A DNA stretch of 50,649 bases from contig PEAO01000006.1 of the NCBI GenBank assembly GCA_002753615.1, positions 1 through 50,649 of the forward strand. Reading direction: 5' to 3'. Source of the stretch: Magnetococcales bacterium DCbin2 (GTDB lineage Bacteria; Pseudomonadota; Magnetococcia; Magnetococcales; UBA8363). The translations under genes were made by a program, and so were the position numbers. Positions 20,909 to 32,009 of this stretch are shown here, in pieces. The notes under the pieces are model-generated. The model was not told the origin of the DNA and searched no databases. It worked only from the letters and a program-made list of their open reading frames with translations. Numbering within the stretch: the first letter of the stretch is position 1; each line of letters opens with the position of its first letter.

Positions 20909-22987
20909 GTGGCAAGGGAAATACCACTGAACAGGGTTCGCAATATCGGCATCATGGCGCATATTGATGCGGGTAAGACCACCGTTACGGAGCGGATTCT
21001 TTATTATACCGGCAAGTCGCACAAGCTGGGTGAGGTCCACGACGGCACGGCTACGATGGACTGGATGGCGCAGGAGCAGGAGCGCGGCATCACCATCACC
21101 TCGGCGGCGACGACATGTTTTTGGCAGGATCACCGGATCAATATCATCGATACCCCAGGGCATGTGGATTTCACCATTGAGGTGGAGCGTTCCCTGCGCG
21201 TTTTGGATGGTGCGGTTGCGGTGTTTTGCTCGGTGGGTGGTGTCCAGCCACAGTCGGAGACTGTGTGGCGTCAGGCGGACAGGTATAAAGTCCCCAGGCT
21301 GGCTTTTGTCAACAAGATGGATCGCATGGGAGCGAATTTCAAGCGAGTCCTCAAGATGATGGAAGAGCGGCTTAAGGCCAAGGCTGTGCCGCTGCAACTG
21401 CCGATTGGTGAGGAAGAGAAATTTATCGGCATGGTGGATTTGGTGACTCGGAAGGCTTTGATTTTCCAGGAAGATACCCTGGGTGCGAAGTATGAGGTTA
21501 CCGATGTCCCCGCTGGGATGGTTGACGAAGTGGAGAGTTACCGCGAGCGGTTGCTGGAAGCGGCGTTGGAGACGAATGACGCCCTTATGGAGAAGTATCT
21601 TGATGGCGAAGAGATCTCGGAAGAAGATTTTAAGGCCTGCATACGTCAGGGAGTGTTGACGAGTTCGTTTGTTCCTGTATTATGCGGCTCTGCTTTCAAG
21701 AATAAGGGTGTGCAGCCGTTATTGGATGCTGTAGTCGCTTATTTCCCCGCCCCGACGGATACGCCGCCGATTGAGGGGGAAGTTGTGGGTTCGGGCGAAA
21801 GGATGTCCCGGGATCATAATGACGCAGAGCCGTTTTCTGCGTTGGCTTTCAAGATCATGTCGGATCCCTTTGTGGGTTCGCTGACGTTTTTCAGGGTGTA
21901 TTCTGGAACCTTGGAGTCTGGTTCTTACATATACAATTCTGGGAAAGACAAGAGGGAGCGGATTGGTCGTCTCATGCTGATGCATGCCAACAAGCGTGAG
22001 GATATCAAGGAAGTCAGGACTGGGGATATTGCGGCGGCGGTGGGTTTGAAGTATACGACCACTGGGGATACGCTGTGTACCGAGAAAGATGCGGTTATAC
22101 TGGAGAAGATGACGTTTCCAGAACCGGTGATTGACATTGCCATTGAGCCGAAGACCAAAGCGGATCAAGAGAAGATGGGTGTGGCACTGGGTCGTTTGGC
22201 CATGGAGGATCCATCGTTTCGGGTTAAGGTTGACCATGAGACCAATCAGACGATCATGTCTGGCATGGGTGAGTTGCACCTTGAGATTCTTGTGGATCGG
22301 ATGTTGCGGGAGTTCAAGGTTGAGGCCAACGTTGGGAAGCCGCAGGTTGCCTATCGTGAGACGATCACGAAGACAGTGGAGCAGGAAGGTCGTTTTGTGC
22401 GGCAATCGGGTGGTCGTGGTCAGTTTGGACATGTGTGGATCAAATTGGAGCCACAGGAGCCTGGTAAGGGTTTTGAATTTGTGGACGGGATTAAGGGCGG
22501 TGTCGTTCCCAGGGAGTATATCCCGGCTGTAGAGAAGGGGATTGTGGAGGCGATGACCAGTGGTGTGCGTGCTGGTTATCCGATGGTAGATTTTCGCGTC
22601 ACTCTGTTTGATGGTTCTTACCACGAGGTGGACTCTTCGGAGATGGCGTTTAAGGTTGCGGGTTCGATGGCCTACAAGGATGGATGTCGGAAGGCTGGAC
22701 CGGTCATCTTGGAACCGATCATGTTTGTGGAGGTTGAAGTTCCCGAGGATTATATGGGGGATGTGATTGGTAACCTGAATTCGCGCCGTGGACAGATTCA
22801 GGGGATGGAGAATGTGGCGGGTCATCAAGCGGTGCAGGCGATGGTCCCCTTGGCCAACATGTTTGGCTATGCGACAAGTTTGAGGTCCATGAGCCAGGGT
22901 CGGGCGACGTTTACGATGGAATTTCATCATTATGAGCAGGTGCCCGAGGCGATTGCGGACGAGATTGTTGCGAAGGTCAAGAGCTGA
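20909..22987 (+). CDS. fusA: Elongation factor G
   Basis: Translocase GTPase of 692 residues. G1 [10 protein letters not shown]3 DTPGHVDF, and NKMDRMG for the guanine motif; domain IV and V blocks ([26 protein letters not shown]) are present. I prefer GTG at 20909, six bases after AGGGG, giving the family N-terminus [14 protein letters not shown]; the ATG at 20903 sits directly on that binding site. Eleven bases before the second tuf. Confidence 0.97.
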   Translation: MAREIPLNRVRNIGIMAHIDAGKTTVTERILYYTGKSHKLGEVHDGTATMDWMAQEQERGITITSAATTCFWQDHRINIIDTPGHVDFTIEVERSLRVLDGAVAVFCSVGGVQPQSETVWRQADRYKVPRLAFVNKMDRMGANFKRVLKMMEERLKAKAVPLQLPIGEEEKFIGMVDLVTRKALIFQEDTLGAKYEVTDVPAGMVDEVESYRERLLEAALETNDALMEKYLDGEEISEEDFKACIRQGVLTSSFVPVLCGSAFKNKGVQPLLDAVVAYFPAPTDTPPIEGEVVGSGERMSRDHNDAEPFSALAFKIMSDPFVGSLTFFRVYSGTLESGSYIYNSGKDKRERIGRLMLMHANKREDIKEVRTGDIAAAVGLKYTTTGDTLCTEKDAVILEKMTFPEPVIDIAIEPKTKADQEKMGVALGRLAMEDPSFRVKVDHETNQTIMSGMGELHLEILVDRMLREFKVEANVGKPQVAYRETITKTVEQEGRFVRQSGGRGQFGHVWIKLEPQEPGKGFEFVDGIKGGVVPREYIPAVEKGIVEAMTSGVRAGYPMVDFRVTLFDGSYHEVDSSEMAFKVAGSMAYKDGCRKAGPVILEPIMFVEVEVPEDYMGDVIGNLNSRRGQIQGMENVAGHQAVQAMVPLANMFGYATSLRSMSQGRATFTMEFHHYEQVPEAIADEIVAKVKS

Positions 22988-22998
22988 GGGGAATCGCG

Positions 22999-24189
22999 AT
23001 GGCCAAGGCCAAGTTTGAGCGGACCAAGCCCCACGTGAACATCGGAACGATTGGGCACGTGGATCATGGGAAGACGACGTTGACGGCGGCGATCACGAAG
23101 GTGTTGGCGAAGAGGGGCGGTGCCAAGTTTATGGCATATGACCAGATTGATGCCGCACCGGAAGAGAAGGAACGTGGGATTACGATTTCTACGGCGCACG
23201 TTGAGTATGAGACGCAAGCGCGGCATTATGCGCATGTGGATTGTCCTGGCCACGCCGATTATATAAAAAACATGATCACTGGCGCTGCGCAGATGGATGG
23301 TGCTATACTGGTTGTTTCCGCTGCAGATGGTCCGATGCCTCAGACCCGCGAACATATCCTGTTAGCACGTCAGGTTGGTGTTCCGGCCCTTGTTGTGTTT
23401 TTGAACAAGGTTGATCAGGTGGATGATCCAGAGCTTTTGGAACTGGTGGAGTTGGAAGTTCGGGAGTTGCTGAGTCAGTATGAGTTTCCTGGGGATGACA
23501 TTCCCATCGTGGTTGGATCGGCGTTGAAGGCGTTGGAAGAGGATGAGGGTGAGGTGGGGCATGGCTCCATCGTCAAGCTTCTGGAGGAGATTGACGCCTA
23601 CATTCCGCAGCCGGATCGTCCGTTGGATGGGAAGTTTCTCATGCCCATTGAGGATGTTTTCACCATATCGGGTCGTGGCACCGTGGCTCCGGGGCGGATT
23701 GAGCGTGGGGTGGTCAACGTGGGCGACCCGGTGGCTATTGTCGGTTTGAAAGACACCCAGACCACGACGTGTACCGGGGTTGAGATGTTCCGCAAGCTGC
23801 TGGACCAGGGGCAGGCCGGGGACAATGTTGGGGTGTTGTTGCGGGGGACCAAACGAGAGGATGTTGAACGGGGGCAGGTTCTTGCTGCTCCGGGTTCCAT
23901 TACGCCGCATACGAAGTTTAAGGCGGAGTGTTATATTTTGTCGAAGGAAGAGGGCGGTCGGCATACGCCGTTTTTCTCGAACTATCGCCCGCAGTTTTAT
24001 TTTCGGACGACCGATGTGACGGGTATATTGCGGTTGCCGGAAGATGTTGAGATGGTGATGCCGGGGGACAGTGTGACGTTGGAAGTTGAGATGATCGCCC
24101 CGATCGCCATGGAAAAGGGATTGCGGTTTGCCATTCGGGAAGGTGGTCGGACTGTGGGTGCAGGGGTCGTGAGTGAAGTGATTCAATAA
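22999..24189 (+). CDS. tuf: Elongation factor Tu, second copy
   Basis: 396 residues, in the classical str-operon position. G1 [16 protein letters not shown] and NKVD are standard. Domain 2 is odd: GRGTVAPGR (residues 226-233 region) replaces the nearly invariant GRGTVVTGR, and VGDPVAI replaces VGDQVAI of the first copy. The Thr lost at residue 231 corresponds to T228 of E. coli, near the aminoacyl pocket. Many synonymous differences from copy one show the two have not been recently homogenised. Confidence 0.97.
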   Translation: MAKAKFERTKPHVNIGTIGHVDHGKTTLTAAITKVLAKRGGAKFMAYDQIDAAPEEKERGITISTAHVEYETQARHYAHVDCPGHADYIKNMITGAAQMDGAILVVSAADGPMPQTREHILLARQVGVPALVVFLNKVDQVDDPELLELVELEVRELLSQYEFPGDDIPIVVGSALKALEEDEGEVGHGSIVKLLEEIDAYIPQPDRPLDGKFLMPIEDVFTISGRGTVAPGRIERGVVNVGDPVAIVGLKDTQTTTCTGVEMFRKLLDQGQAGDNVGVLLRGTKREDVERGQVLAAPGSITPHTKFKAECYILSKEEGGRHTPFFSNYRPQFYFRTTDVTGILRLPEDVEMVMPGDSVTLEVEMIAPIAMEKGLRFAIREGGRTVGAGVVSEVIQ

Positions 24190-24245
24190 CATTCATAGGA
24201 TCTTTTGCAAGCGGATTTAAGGAAAGAACGGGTTGAAGGTGGAAG

Positions 24246-24554
24246 ATGGAAAACCAAAAGATACGGATTAGATTGAAGGCCTTTGACCATCGGATTCTGG
24301 ACCAGTCCACGGGGGAGATTGTTCAAACGGCAAGGCGTACCGGGGCTGAGATTCGCGGCCCGATACCGTTACCGACAAAGATCAATCGGTACACGGTGTT
24401 GCGCTCTCCGCATGTGGATAAGAAATCGCGAGAGCAATTTGAAATTCGTACCCACAAGCGTCTGATAGATATTGTCAATCCGACGCCACAGACGGTCGAT
24501 GCCCTGATGAAGCTGGATTTAGCGGCAGGGGTGAATGTTGAGATCAAGCTGTGA
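24246..24554 (+). CDS. rpsJ: Ribosomal protein uS10 (NusE)
   Basis: 102 residues. [16 protein letters not shown] at the start, [20 protein letters not shown] in the extended loop. Also the ribosomal contact for NusG. Starts the S10 cluster 56 bases after tuf, with no separate long leader as in E. coli. Confidence 0.97.
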   Translation: MENQKIRIRLKAFDHRILDQSTGEIVQTARRTGAEIRGPIPLPTKINRYTVLRSPHVDKKSREQFEIRTHKRLIDIVNPTPQTVDALMKLDLAAGVNVEIKL

Positions 24555-24626
24555 GCGCGTCGTTTTAGGCTTAAGACGAGACTAGAAGGTCGTTTTGACG
24601 GGTAGCAAGAAGAAAGGATTTTACTC

Positions 24627-25262
24627 ATGGCCCCGGGATTGATAGGCCGAAAGGTTGGTATGACCCGCATTTTTACTGAGGACGGGATGGCTCAGCCAGT
24701 GACCCTGGTCAAAGCAGGTCCGTGTCCGGTGGTGGCGGTAAAAGGTGTTGGGACGGACGGGTACAATGCGGTCCAGGTTGGCTATGAGGATGTCAAGCCG
24801 TCCCGTTTGAGCAAGTCGGTGCGTGGCGTGTATGCCAAGGCGAATGTACCGGTCAAGAGGTTATTGCGAGAGTTTCGTTTGGACGACACCGGGGATTTGG
24901 CGGTTGGGCAGACGTTGACGGTGGAGCAATTCTCGGTGGATGGGTATGTGGATGTGACCGGCAGGAGTGTGGGTAAGGGGTTTGCCGGGGTGATGAAGCG
25001 TTGGGGGTTTGCAGGTGGGAACGCCTCGCATGGTGCCCATCGGGTTCATCGTTCTGGAGGCTCCATCGGTCAGAACCAATCGCCGGGCAGGGTATTTAAA
25101 AATAAGAAGATGGCTGGACATATGGGTGATGACACGGTTACAGTGCAGAACCTTAAAATTGCAGCCGTGGACCTTGAGAACAATCTTCTCGTGATCAAGG
25201 GGAGTATACCGGGTTCAAAAGGATCGGTTGTTCTGATAAGACACGCCGGAAAGAAAACCTAG
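24627..25262 (+). CDS. rplC: Ribosomal protein uL3
   Basis: 211 residues. [12 protein letters not shown] at the N-terminus and [19 protein letters not shown], which holds the glutamine methylated by PrmB in other bacteria. An AAAGGA precedes the ATG. Reaches the peptidyl transferase centre. Confidence 0.97.
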   Translation: MAPGLIGRKVGMTRIFTEDGMAQPVTLVKAGPCPVVAVKGVGTDGYNAVQVGYEDVKPSRLSKSVRGVYAKANVPVKRLLREFRLDDTGDLAVGQTLTVEQFSVDGYVDVTGRSVGKGFAGVMKRWGFAGGNASHGAHRVHRSGGSIGQNQSPGRVFKNKKMAGHMGDDTVTVQNLKIAAVDLENNLLVIKGSIPGSKGSVVLIRHAGKKT

Positions 25263-25290
25263 AAAACGAGCGTGAACGCTGAGGCAGACG

Positions 25291-25911
25291 ATGGAATTTT
25301 CCCTCAAAGATAAGCAAAACAATCACCTGAGGACCATAGAGCTTTCTGAAGCGCTGTTTGGTCGGGAGGTCCGTGGGGATTTATTGACACGGATGGTGAA
25401 CTATCAGTTGGCGAAGAGACGTTCTGGAACGGCTTCGACCAAGGGTCGTTCCGAGGTCAGGGGTGGTGGAAAGAAGCCGTATCGGCAGAAGGGGACGGGT
25501 AACGCGCGGCAGGGTACGATTCGTGCGCCCCAGTTCAGGACGGGCGGTATTGTTTTTGGTCCGCTGCCGAGGAGCTACGCCCATAAGATGGATAAGAAGG
25601 AGCGGCGTTTGGCTTTGATGACGGCGTTATCGGCCAAACATGCCGCCTCTGAGATGATCATTGTTGAAAACTTGGCCATGGCCGAGATTAAGACGAAGAT
25701 GATGCGGACGGTTTTGGTGGCCATGGATGCTGAGAGGTCGGCCTTGATTATCGTCGCTGAGGCTGATCGGAGTGTCGAGTTGTCTGCCAGGAATCTGCCT
25801 GGCGTCAAGGTACTGCGTTTGGAGGGGATCAACACTTACGACCTCCTGGCGCATGAAAAAGTGATTATGACTGAGGATGCCGTGAAAAGGCTGGAGGAGA
25901 GGCTGACGTGA
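25291..25911 (+). CDS. rplD: Ribosomal protein uL4
   Basis: 206 residues. The exit-tunnel loop contains GGGKKPYRQKGTGNARQGT and PQFRTGGIVFGP. In E. coli L4 represses the S10 operon; no matching leader is obvious here. The stop overlaps the GTG of rplW by four bases. Confidence 0.97.
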   Translation: MEFSLKDKQNNHLRTIELSEALFGREVRGDLLTRMVNYQLAKRRSGTASTKGRSEVRGGGKKPYRQKGTGNARQGTIRAPQFRTGGIVFGPLPRSYAHKMDKKERRLALMTALSAKHAASEMIIVENLAMAEIKTKMMRTVLVAMDAERSALIIVAEADRSVELSARNLPGVKVLRLEGINTYDLLAHEKVIMTEDAVKRLEERLT

Positions 25912-26207
25912 GCGATCCCTATACCCTGTACACCATCCTGCAGGCACCGAGGATTACCGAGAAGGCGACGGTCTGTCAGGAGACTGGCAACCAGTTGACG
26001 TTCAAGGTTTTAAGGACGGCCAACAAGGCGCAGATTAAGGCGGCGGTTGAGAAGATGTTTGATGTCAAGGTCATTGGAGTCCAGACAGTCAATGTCAAGG
26101 GGAAGACCAAGCGATTTGGGCGGACCTTAGGGCACCGAAAGGACTGGAAGAAGGCGATTGTCCGGTTGGAAGAGGGCCAGACCGTCGATTTTTATGAGAA
26201 TAAATGA
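25908..26207 (+). CDS. rplW: Ribosomal protein uL23
   Basis: 99 residues. Recognised from APRITEKAT, the internal NKAQIKAAVEKMFDVKV and NVKGKTKRFGRTLGHRKDWKKA. Docking site for trigger factor and SRP at the exit tunnel. GTG start within the rplD stop (GTGA), so translation is coupled. Confidence 0.96.
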   Translation: MSDPYTLYTILQAPRITEKATVCQETGNQLTFKVLRTANKAQIKAAVEKMFDVKVIGVQTVNVKGKTKRFGRTLGHRKDWKKAIVRLEEGQTVDFYENK

Positions 26208-26244
26208 GGCGAGTACAACCGATGAGATCGCCGGAGTATAAGGG

Positions 26245-27069
26245 ATGGCATTAAGGACTTACAAACCAACATCGAATGGCAGGCGTGGTCTGGTTACAGT
26301 AGACTACTCGGAGCTTTCGACTGAGAAGCCGGAGAGTTCTCTGACTTTTGGGTTGCATAGCACGGGTGGACGTAACGCTCAAGGGAGGGCGACTGTACGT
26401 TACCAGGGTGGTGGCCACAAGCGGCGTTATCGTTTGATTGATTTCAAGCGGAACAAAGCGGATGTTCCCGCCAAGGTAGCCCGGATTGAGTATGATCCCA
26501 ACCGGACGGCGTTTATTGCGCTTTTACACTATGCAGACGGTGAAAAACGCTATATTCTCGCTCCGCAACGTTTGAAGGTTGGTGATGAGGTTGTTTCGGG
26601 TGATCAGGTCGATGTCAAGCCGGGCAATTCGATGCCTCTGCGCGGGATGCCGATCGGTACGATTGTCCATAATGTTGAGATGAAGCCAGGCAAGGGAGGC
26701 CAGATAGGTCGATCCGCCGGGAACTCCATTCAACTGATGGGTAAGGAAGGGAAGTACGCCCAATTGAAGCTCCCTTCGGGGGAGATGAGGATGGTCTTGT
26801 TGGATTGCATGGCGACGGTGGGATTGGTTTCCAACCCGGACCACGGCAACATCAAGATTGGTAAGGCAGGGAGGAAGCGTTGGCTTGGTGTGAGGCCCCA
26901 TGTACGCGGTGTGGTGATGAATCCGGTGGATCATCCCCATGGCGGTGGTGAGGGTCGTACCTCAGGCGGGCGTCATCCCTGTACACCTTGGGGTGTACCG
27001 ACCAAGGGGAAGAAGACCCGTGGCAAAGGGAAGAATTCGGATCGCCTGATTATGAGGCGGCGCAAATAG
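26245..27069 (+). CDS. rplB: Ribosomal protein uL2
   Basis: 274 residues. Conserved C-terminal block [20 protein letters not shown] with the histidine important for peptidyl transfer, and [15 protein letters not shown] in the N-terminal domain. Followed by a 68-base spacer with a hairpin. Confidence 0.98.
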   Translation: MALRTYKPTSNGRRGLVTVDYSELSTEKPESSLTFGLHSTGGRNAQGRATVRYQGGGHKRRYRLIDFKRNKADVPAKVARIEYDPNRTAFIALLHYADGEKRYILAPQRLKVGDEVVSGDQVDVKPGNSMPLRGMPIGTIVHNVEMKPGKGGQIGRSAGNSIQLMGKEGKYAQLKLPSGEMRMVLLDCMATVGLVSNPDHGNIKIGKAGRKRWLGVRPHVRGVVMNPVDHPHGGGEGRTSGGRHPCTPWGVPTKGKKTRGKGKNSDRLIMRRRK

Positions 27070-27070
27070 T

Positions 27071-27100
27071 TTTCAGTAGAGTTTTGTGTATTTACTGAAA
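27071..27100 (+). other. Hairpin between rplB and rpsS
   Basis: TTTCAGTA (27071-27078) pairs perfectly with TACTGAAA (27093-27100), 14-base loop. No T-run follows. Probably a processing or translational spacing element. Confidence 0.4.
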
Positions 27101-27137
27101 GTTGTGGTTTCATGGTTCATTGAACAAGGGGTGACAG

Positions 27138-27413
27138 GTGTCTCGGTCAATCAAGAAAGGTCCTTTTTTTGACGAATATCTTCTGAAGAAGATTCAGCAC
27201 CTTCGAGCTGAGGGTCGCAAGGAGATGGTGAAGACTTGGTCGCGCCGTTCGACGATCATCCCTGATTTTGTGGGCTATACGTTTGGGGTCCACAATGGCA
27301 GGAAGTTTGTGCCGGTTCTGGTGACTGAGAATATGGTAGGCCACAAGCTTGGTGAGTTCAGTCCGACACGGACTTATCATGGGCATACTGCCGACAAGAA
27401 GTCCGGTAGGTAG
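27138..27413 (+). CDS. rpsS: Ribosomal protein uS19
   Basis: 91 residues. [18 protein letters not shown] start, [13 protein letters not shown] and [12 protein letters not shown] are family hallmarks. GTG start behind AAGGGGTGA. Located in the 30S head beside S13. Confidence 0.97.
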   Translation: MSRSIKKGPFFDEYLLKKIQHLRAEGRKEMVKTWSRRSTIIPDFVGYTFGVHNGRKFVPVLVTENMVGHKLGEFSPTRTYHGHTADKKSGR

Positions 27414-27430
27414 TCATCGAGGGAGCGGCA

Positions 27431-27766
27431 ATGGAATCGATAGCCAAAACGAGGAACCTCAGGGTAGCGCCGACGCGCATTGAGCTTGTTATCGACCAGA
27501 TAAGAGGCAAGGATGTTCAGGCGGCGTTGAACGTACTGGAGTTTTCGCGTAAGAGAGTGGCGAAGGCGATCAAGGAAACACTGAAGTCAGCCATCGCCAA
27601 TGCGGAGAACAATCATGGGCTGGATGTGGACACGTTGTATGTGTCGCGGGTCCATGTGGACCAGGGGCCGATGCTGAAGAGATTTCTGCCGAGAGCCCGG
27701 GGACGTGCCTCAAGGATTTTAAAACGGACATCTCATCTGACGGTAGCCGTTCAGGAACGTGAATAG
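27431..27766 (+). CDS. rplV: Ribosomal protein uL22
   Basis: 111 residues. RVAPTRIELVIDQIRGKDV and the tunnel hairpin DQGPMLKRFLPRARGRASRI are intact, without the deletion linked to macrolide resistance. 17 bases after rpsS. Confidence 0.97.
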   Translation: MESIAKTRNLRVAPTRIELVIDQIRGKDVQAALNVLEFSRKRVAKAIKETLKSAIANAENNHGLDVDTLYVSRVHVDQGPMLKRFLPRARGRASRILKRTSHLTVAVQERE

Positions 27767-27829
27767 GGTTTCGCTGCGCGCGACTTGTGGAAATGGCCCT
27801 AAGGGGCACACTTGCTGGAGAGAATTATA

Positions 27830-28465
27830 ATGGGGCAAAAGGTTCATCCTATCGGGTTCAGGCTGGGAATCACAAAGACCTGGGACAATCGTTGGTATGC
27901 CGACAAGGAATACGCCACACTGCTCCTGGAGGATGACAAACTCAGGACGTGGTTGAAGAAGCGTCTTGAGCATGCGAGTGTTTCCAAGATAGTCATTGAG
28001 CGTCCAGCGAAGAAGGCACGGATCAACATTCATTCTGCGCGTCCCGGGATTATCATTGGTAAGAAAGGGACGGACATTGAGAAGTTGAAGGAAGATCTGA
28101 GGAAGATTTCCAGTGCCGATGTTCAGATCAATATCGTTGAGGTGCGTAAGCCTGAAGCTGAGGCGCAGCTCATTGCGGAGAATGTTGCCCAGCAGTTGGT
28201 ACGGCGCGTTGCGTTTCGCCGGGCGATGAAGCGGGCGGTGACTTCGGCGATGCGTTTGGGTGCTCAGGGGATTCGGATCAATTGCGCGGGTCGGTTGGGT
28301 GGTGGCGAGATTGCCAGGACCGAGTGGTATCGCGAGGGGAGGGTTCCTTTGCATACTTTGCGAGCCGATATTGATTACGGTTTTTCTTCGGCCTTGACGA
28401 CCTACGGGATTATCGGTGTGAAGGTCTGGGTATTCAAGGGTGAAGTGATTGACCGGGATAAGTAA
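27830..28465 (+). CDS. rpsC: Ribosomal protein uS3
   Basis: 211 residues, start [13 protein letters not shown] at 27830 behind TGGAGAG; six upstream in-frame codons are not part of the family. The KH domain shows [18 protein letters not shown]-terminus is short and ends at GEVIDRDK, near the minimum for the family. Confidence 0.97.
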   Translation: MGQKVHPIGFRLGITKTWDNRWYADKEYATLLLEDDKLRTWLKKRLEHASVSKIVIERPAKKARINIHSARPGIIIGKKGTDIEKLKEDLRKISSADVQINIVEVRKPEAEAQLIAENVAQQLVRRVAFRRAMKRAVTSAMRLGAQGIRINCAGRLGGGEIARTEWYREGRVPLHTLRADIDYGFSSALTTYGIIGVKVWVFKGEVIDRDK

Positions 28466-28547
28466 GGTTTAGAGTTACGGGGTTGACGCCGGACGCGCTG
28501 TCAGGATCCTCCTCAAAGAGAGCCAGACCAGGAGAAGGTGGTTTTCA

Positions 28548-28967
28548 ATGTTGTTACAACCGAGAAAAACCAAATACCGCAAGGCCCATAAGGGACGGGT
28601 TCATGGTTTGTCCTATAAATGTTCCGAGTTAAATTTCGGGCAGTATGGACTGAAGGCCATGACAGCAGGGCGGTTGACGGCCCGTCAGATTGAGGCTGGA
28701 CGGCGTGCCATGACTCGCCACATTAAGAGGGGCGGTCGTATTTGGATTCGAATGTTTCCGAACATTCCTGTTTCCAAGAAGCCCGCCGAGGTGCGGCAGG
28801 GGAAGGGTAAGGGGAATCCAGAGTTTTGGATTGCTCGGATCAAAGCGGGAAGAATTCTGTATGAGATGGAGGGGGTGACAGAGGCCCTTGCCAAGGAGGC
28901 AATGTCGCGGGCAGCGGCGAAGCTTCCCATACCGACGAAATTTGTGGTTCGTGGGAGGATTGGCTGA
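28548..28967 (+). CDS. rplP: Ribosomal protein uL16
   Basis: 139 residues. [17 protein letters not shown] start and [21 protein letters not shown] core. Contacts the A-site tRNA. The stop shares a base with the rpmC start (TGATG). Confidence 0.97.
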   Translation: MLLQPRKTKYRKAHKGRVHGLSYKCSELNFGQYGLKAMTAGRLTARQIEAGRRAMTRHIKRGGRIWIRMFPNIPVSKKPAEVRQGKGKGNPEFWIARIKAGRILYEMEGVTEALAKEAMSRAAAKLPIPTKFVVRGRIG

Positions 28968-29173
28968 TGAAGACTTCTGAGATACGGGGTTTGAGCGGCG
29001 AAGAGCTTGGTGAGAAGCTGAAGGGGCTTTATAAGGAAGCGTTCAATCTAAGGTTTCGCCACGCCACGGCCCAGTTGGAGAATTCTTCCATGATTCGGAA
29101 GGTTCGTCGGGATATTGCGAAAATAAAGACCATCGTCAGTGAGAAGGAACGGTCCGAGGGGAAGGAGATTTAG
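28967..29173 (+). CDS. rpmC: Ribosomal protein uL29
   Basis: 68-residue two-helix protein: [38 protein letters not shown] then the basic [17 protein letters not shown] helix. Coupled to rplP; two bases before rpsQ. Confidence 0.96.
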   Translation: MKTSEIRGLSGEELGEKLKGLYKEAFNLRFRHATAQLENSSMIRKVRRDIAKIKTIVSEKERSEGKEI

Positions 29174-29175
29174 GC

Positions 29176-29415
29176 ATGCCACCACGGGTTCTACAGGGTG
29201 TAGTAGTCAGCGATAAAATGGACAAGACCGTCGTGGTTCTGGTGGAGAGGCGTGTTCGTCATCCTTTGTACGGAAAGATTATACGGCGTTCAAAGAAGTA
29301 CAAGGCGCATGATCCGCAAAACCGTTGCGCCATTGGTGATATGGTTAAGATACGCGAGTGTCCGCCGGTCAGCAAAGACAAGCATTGGATGGTGATTGAG
29401 GAGGCCGTGGCATGA
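29176..29415 (+). CDS. rpsQ: Ribosomal protein uS17
   Basis: 79 residues. [27 protein letters not shown] and [18 protein letters not shown] are family signatures. The stop overlaps rplN by four bases (ATGA). Confidence 0.97.
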   Translation: MPPRVLQGVVVSDKMDKTVVVLVERRVRHPLYGKIIRRSKKYKAHDPQNRCAIGDMVKIRECPPVSKDKHWMVIEEAVA

Positions 29416-29780
29416 TTCAGGTACAGACGATGCTGGATGTCGCGGATAATTCAGGGGCGAAGAAAGTCCAATGCATTAAAGTTTTGGGCGGGTCGAAGAG
29501 ACGCTATGCCAGGGTTGGCGATGTTATCGCCGTTGCCATCAAGTCTGCCATTCCGCGGGGTAAGGTGCAGAAGGGTGAGGTGGCTCAGGCCGTGGTTGTG
29601 CGGACGAAGAAAGCGATCATTCGTGAGGATGGGAGCTATATACGGTTTGACAGCAATGCTGCGGTTTTGATCAACAAGCAGGGTGAGCCTGTTGGTACCC
29701 GTATCTTTGGGCCGGTAACGCGGGAGCTGCGTGGTCGGAATTACATGAAGATCGTATCCCTGGCGCCAGAGGTGCTGTAG
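29412..29780 (+). CDS. rplN: Ribosomal protein uL14
   Basis: 122 residues. [27 protein letters not shown] start, [13 protein letters not shown] near the end. First gene of the classical spc group, here coupled to rpsQ without a visible internal promoter. Confidence 0.97.
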   Translation: MIQVQTMLDVADNSGAKKVQCIKVLGGSKRRYARVGDVIAVAIKSAIPRGKVQKGEVAQAVVVRTKKAIIREDGSYIRFDSNAAVLINKQGEPVGTRIFGPVTRELRGRNYMKIVSLAPEVL

Positions 29781-29831
29781 AGTATCAAGCGACCAAGCCC
29801 AGGATTCTGGGAATGTTACAAGGTGAAGAGA

Positions 29832-30155
29832 ATGAAGAATCAGAGCAGAACCCGTTTAAAGAAAGGTGACCCGGTGGTTGTCATTGCGGGCAAGGATAAA
29901 GGCAAGCGGGGGCAAATCTTGCAGGTTCTGCCCAAGAAGGAAGCTGTCTTGGTCGAGAAGGTCAACATGATCAAGAAGCATACCAAGGCGGATAAAGAAG
30001 GATCCGGCGGGATTGTGGAAAAAGAGGCACCGATTCACCAGTCCAATGTCATGTACTACGATTCCATTGCTGGTAAGGGATCGGGGATCCGAATGAAGGT
30101 ATTGGAAGATGGGACCCGGGTGCGTATTTCCAAAAGATCGGGAGAAGCGATCTAG
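29832..30155 (+). CDS. rplX: Ribosomal protein uL24
   Basis: 107 residues. KOW motif KKGDPVVVIAGKDKGKRGQIL, then NMIKKHTK. I chose ATG 29832, six bases after AAGGTG; a GTG at 29823 would add three residues and overlaps that site. Confidence 0.95.
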   Translation: MKNQSRTRLKKGDPVVVIAGKDKGKRGQILQVLPKKEAVLVEKVNMIKKHTKADKEGSGGIVEKEAPIHQSNVMYYDSIAGKGSGIRMKVLEDGTRVRISKRSGEAI

Positions 30156-30209
30156 GTTCTTGTCTTTGAAGCGAGTGTCAACGCGCAATTTCCGTTGGGA
30201 AAGTGAAAT

Positions 30210-30749
30210 ATGGCCAGATTGAAGGAACATTACGATAAAACGGTCGTGGCCGGGCTTATCAAGGAATTCGGCTACAAGAACCCCATGCAGGTTCCCCGGC
30301 TTGAGAAAGTGGTACTCAATATGGGGGTGGGTGAGGCGATTGCAGACAGGAATGCCTTGAATGGGGCTGTAAGCGACATGATGGCGATTTCTGGTCAGAA
30401 GCCTGTGGTAACGCACGCCAAGCGATCAGTAGCCGGTTTTAAATTGCGGGAGGGGCAGGCCATCGGGTGCCGTGTGACGTTGCGTGGCAGTCGGATGTAC
30501 GAGTTTCTTGACCGGCTGATCAATGCGGCGTTGCCAAGGGTCAGGGACTTCCGTGGTGTATCAGGAAAATCATTCGATGGCAGGGGTAACTTTGCCATGG
30601 GTGTGAAGGAACAGATCATTTTCCCGGAGATTGACTACGACAAAGTTGACGCTGTCCGGGGTATGGATGTCATCATTGTTACCTCAGCAAAAACCGATGA
30701 GGAGGCCAAGGCCTTGCTTAGAGGTTTCAGTATGCCGTTCATCAATTGA
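30210..30749 (+). CDS. rplE: Ribosomal protein uL5
   Basis: 179 residues. [16 protein letters not shown] and [23 protein letters not shown] are typical. Binds 5S rRNA in the central protuberance. Confidence 0.97.
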   Translation: MARLKEHYDKTVVAGLIKEFGYKNPMQVPRLEKVVLNMGVGEAIADRNALNGAVSDMMAISGQKPVVTHAKRSVAGFKLREGQAIGCRVTLRGSRMYEFLDRLINAALPRVRDFRGVSGKSFDGRGNFAMGVKEQIIFPEIDYDKVDAVRGMDVIIVTSAKTDEEAKALLRGFSMPFIN

Positions 30750-30771
30750 CAGGTTAGGAAGCAGAAGTCAT

Positions 30772-30957
30772 ATGGCCAAGAAATCGATGGTGGAAAAGTG
30801 GAAACGCACCCCCAAGTTTGCTGTGAGGGCTTATAACCGGTGTGCCCGTTGTGGTCGGTCGAGAGGGTATTATCGTAAATTCTCTTTGTGCAGGCTCTGT
30901 TTGCGTTCCATGGCTTTGAGGGGCGAAGTACCGGGCGTTGTCAAGGCATCCTGGTAG
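30772..30957 (+). CDS. rpsN: Ribosomal protein uS14, zinc-binding form
   Basis: 61 residues, start [12 protein letters not shown] at 30772. Cys24/Cys27 and Cys40/Cys43 (CARC...CRLC) form a zinc site, as in Thermus and Bacillus. Most proteobacteria instead have a 101-residue form without zinc ligands. AGGAAGCAGAAG precedes the ATG. The frame opens at 30631 within rplE but that part is not coding. Confidence 0.96.
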   Translation: MAKKSMVEKWKRTPKFAVRAYNRCARCGRSRGYYRKFSLCRLCLRSMALRGEVPGVVKASW

Positions 30958-31032
30958 GTATGGGATTGACTGTGCAGTGAACTGCAAGGCACCTTGGTAT
31001 TGGAACTGTTTACACTATTGGAGTGGTAATCG

Positions 31033-31431
31033 ATGGGAATGACCGACCCAGTCAGTGATATGTTGACAAGAATTCGCAATGCGCAGATGGCGCGGAAGAA
31101 GTTTGTTGATATTCCTTCTTCACGGCTCAAGGTGCGCATTGGTGAGATTTTGGCGGCAGAAGGGTATGTTGCCGGCTTTGAGAAGATTGAAGAGGATGTC
31201 GCAGGGAGGAACTTCAGGTTGGTTTTGAAGTACCATCTGGGGAAGCCGGTGATCGAGAAGATTAAGAGGGTTTCTCGCCCGGGGCGTAGGCACTACGTTC
31301 GGCGTGATAAACTTCCCAGGGTCTATCAAGGGCTGGGGGTGTCCATTGTTTCGACCAGTAAAGGGGTCATGACAGGTAAGGATGCCGGAAAGCAGGGTAT
31401 CGGTGGAGAGTTGCTCTGTACCGTATTTTGA
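31033..31431 (+). CDS. rpsH: Ribosomal protein uS8
   Basis: 132 residues. DPVSDMLTRIRNAQMARK start, STSKGVMTGKDAGKQGIGGELLC end. In E. coli S8 represses the spc operon by binding near rplE. 75 bases after rpsN. Confidence 0.97.
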   Translation: MGMTDPVSDMLTRIRNAQMARKKFVDIPSSRLKVRIGEILAAEGYVAGFEKIEEDVAGRNFRLVLKYHLGKPVIEKIKRVSRPGRRHYVRRDKLPRVYQGLGVSIVSTSKGVMTGKDAGKQGIGGELLCTVF

Positions 31432-31455
31432 TGAAACAGCAAGGATTCCTGTGAG

Positions 31456-31989
31456 ATGTCAAGAATTGGAAAAAAGCCGGTTCCCGTCCCATCGGGTGTT
31501 GATGTTAAGATTTTGGCCCAGGATGTTGAGGTCAAAGGAAAGTTGGGTACCCTGAGTCGGCGATTCGACCCGGATGTTGAGATCCGCAAGGAAGGTGACA
31601 TTCTGGTATTGAGTTCGAAGGGGAAGGGAAGGAAGGCGGTTGCATTATGGGGACTCTCGCGGTCATTGCTCTTTAATATGGTGAAGGGTGTGTCTGAGGG
31701 GTTTACCAAGGTTTTAGAGATTCAAGGTGTGGGTTATCGCGCGGCTGTGGCGGGTAATATGGTCCAGTTGAGTCTTGGTTATTCGCATCCTGTGGAGATG
31801 GCGTTGCCGACAGGGGTGAGTGCCAAGGTGGATAAGAACACCGTGATCACGTTTACGTGCATTGACAAGCAGCAACTTGGGCAGGTTTGTGCGGAGATAC
31901 GCGAGCTGCGGCCACCGGAACCCTACAAAGGGAAAGGGATACGCTATTCTGGCGAGCACATCGTGCGCAAGGAAGGCAAGAAGAAGTAA
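31456..31989 (+). CDS. rplF: Ribosomal protein uL6
   Basis: 177 residues, two repeated domains. SRIGKKPVPVPSGVDV start and the C-terminal PPEPYKGKGIRYSGEHI next to the sarcin-ricin loop. 24 bases after rpsH. Confidence 0.97.
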   Translation: MSRIGKKPVPVPSGVDVKILAQDVEVKGKLGTLSRRFDPDVEIRKEGDILVLSSKGKGRKAVALWGLSRSLLFNMVKGVSEGFTKVLEIQGVGYRAAVAGNMVQLSLGYSHPVEMALPTGVSAKVDKNTVITFTCIDKQQLGQVCAEIRELRPPEPYKGKGIRYSGEHIVRKEGKKK

Positions 31990-32009
31990 CTACCTGAGAG
32001 GGCAAAGCG

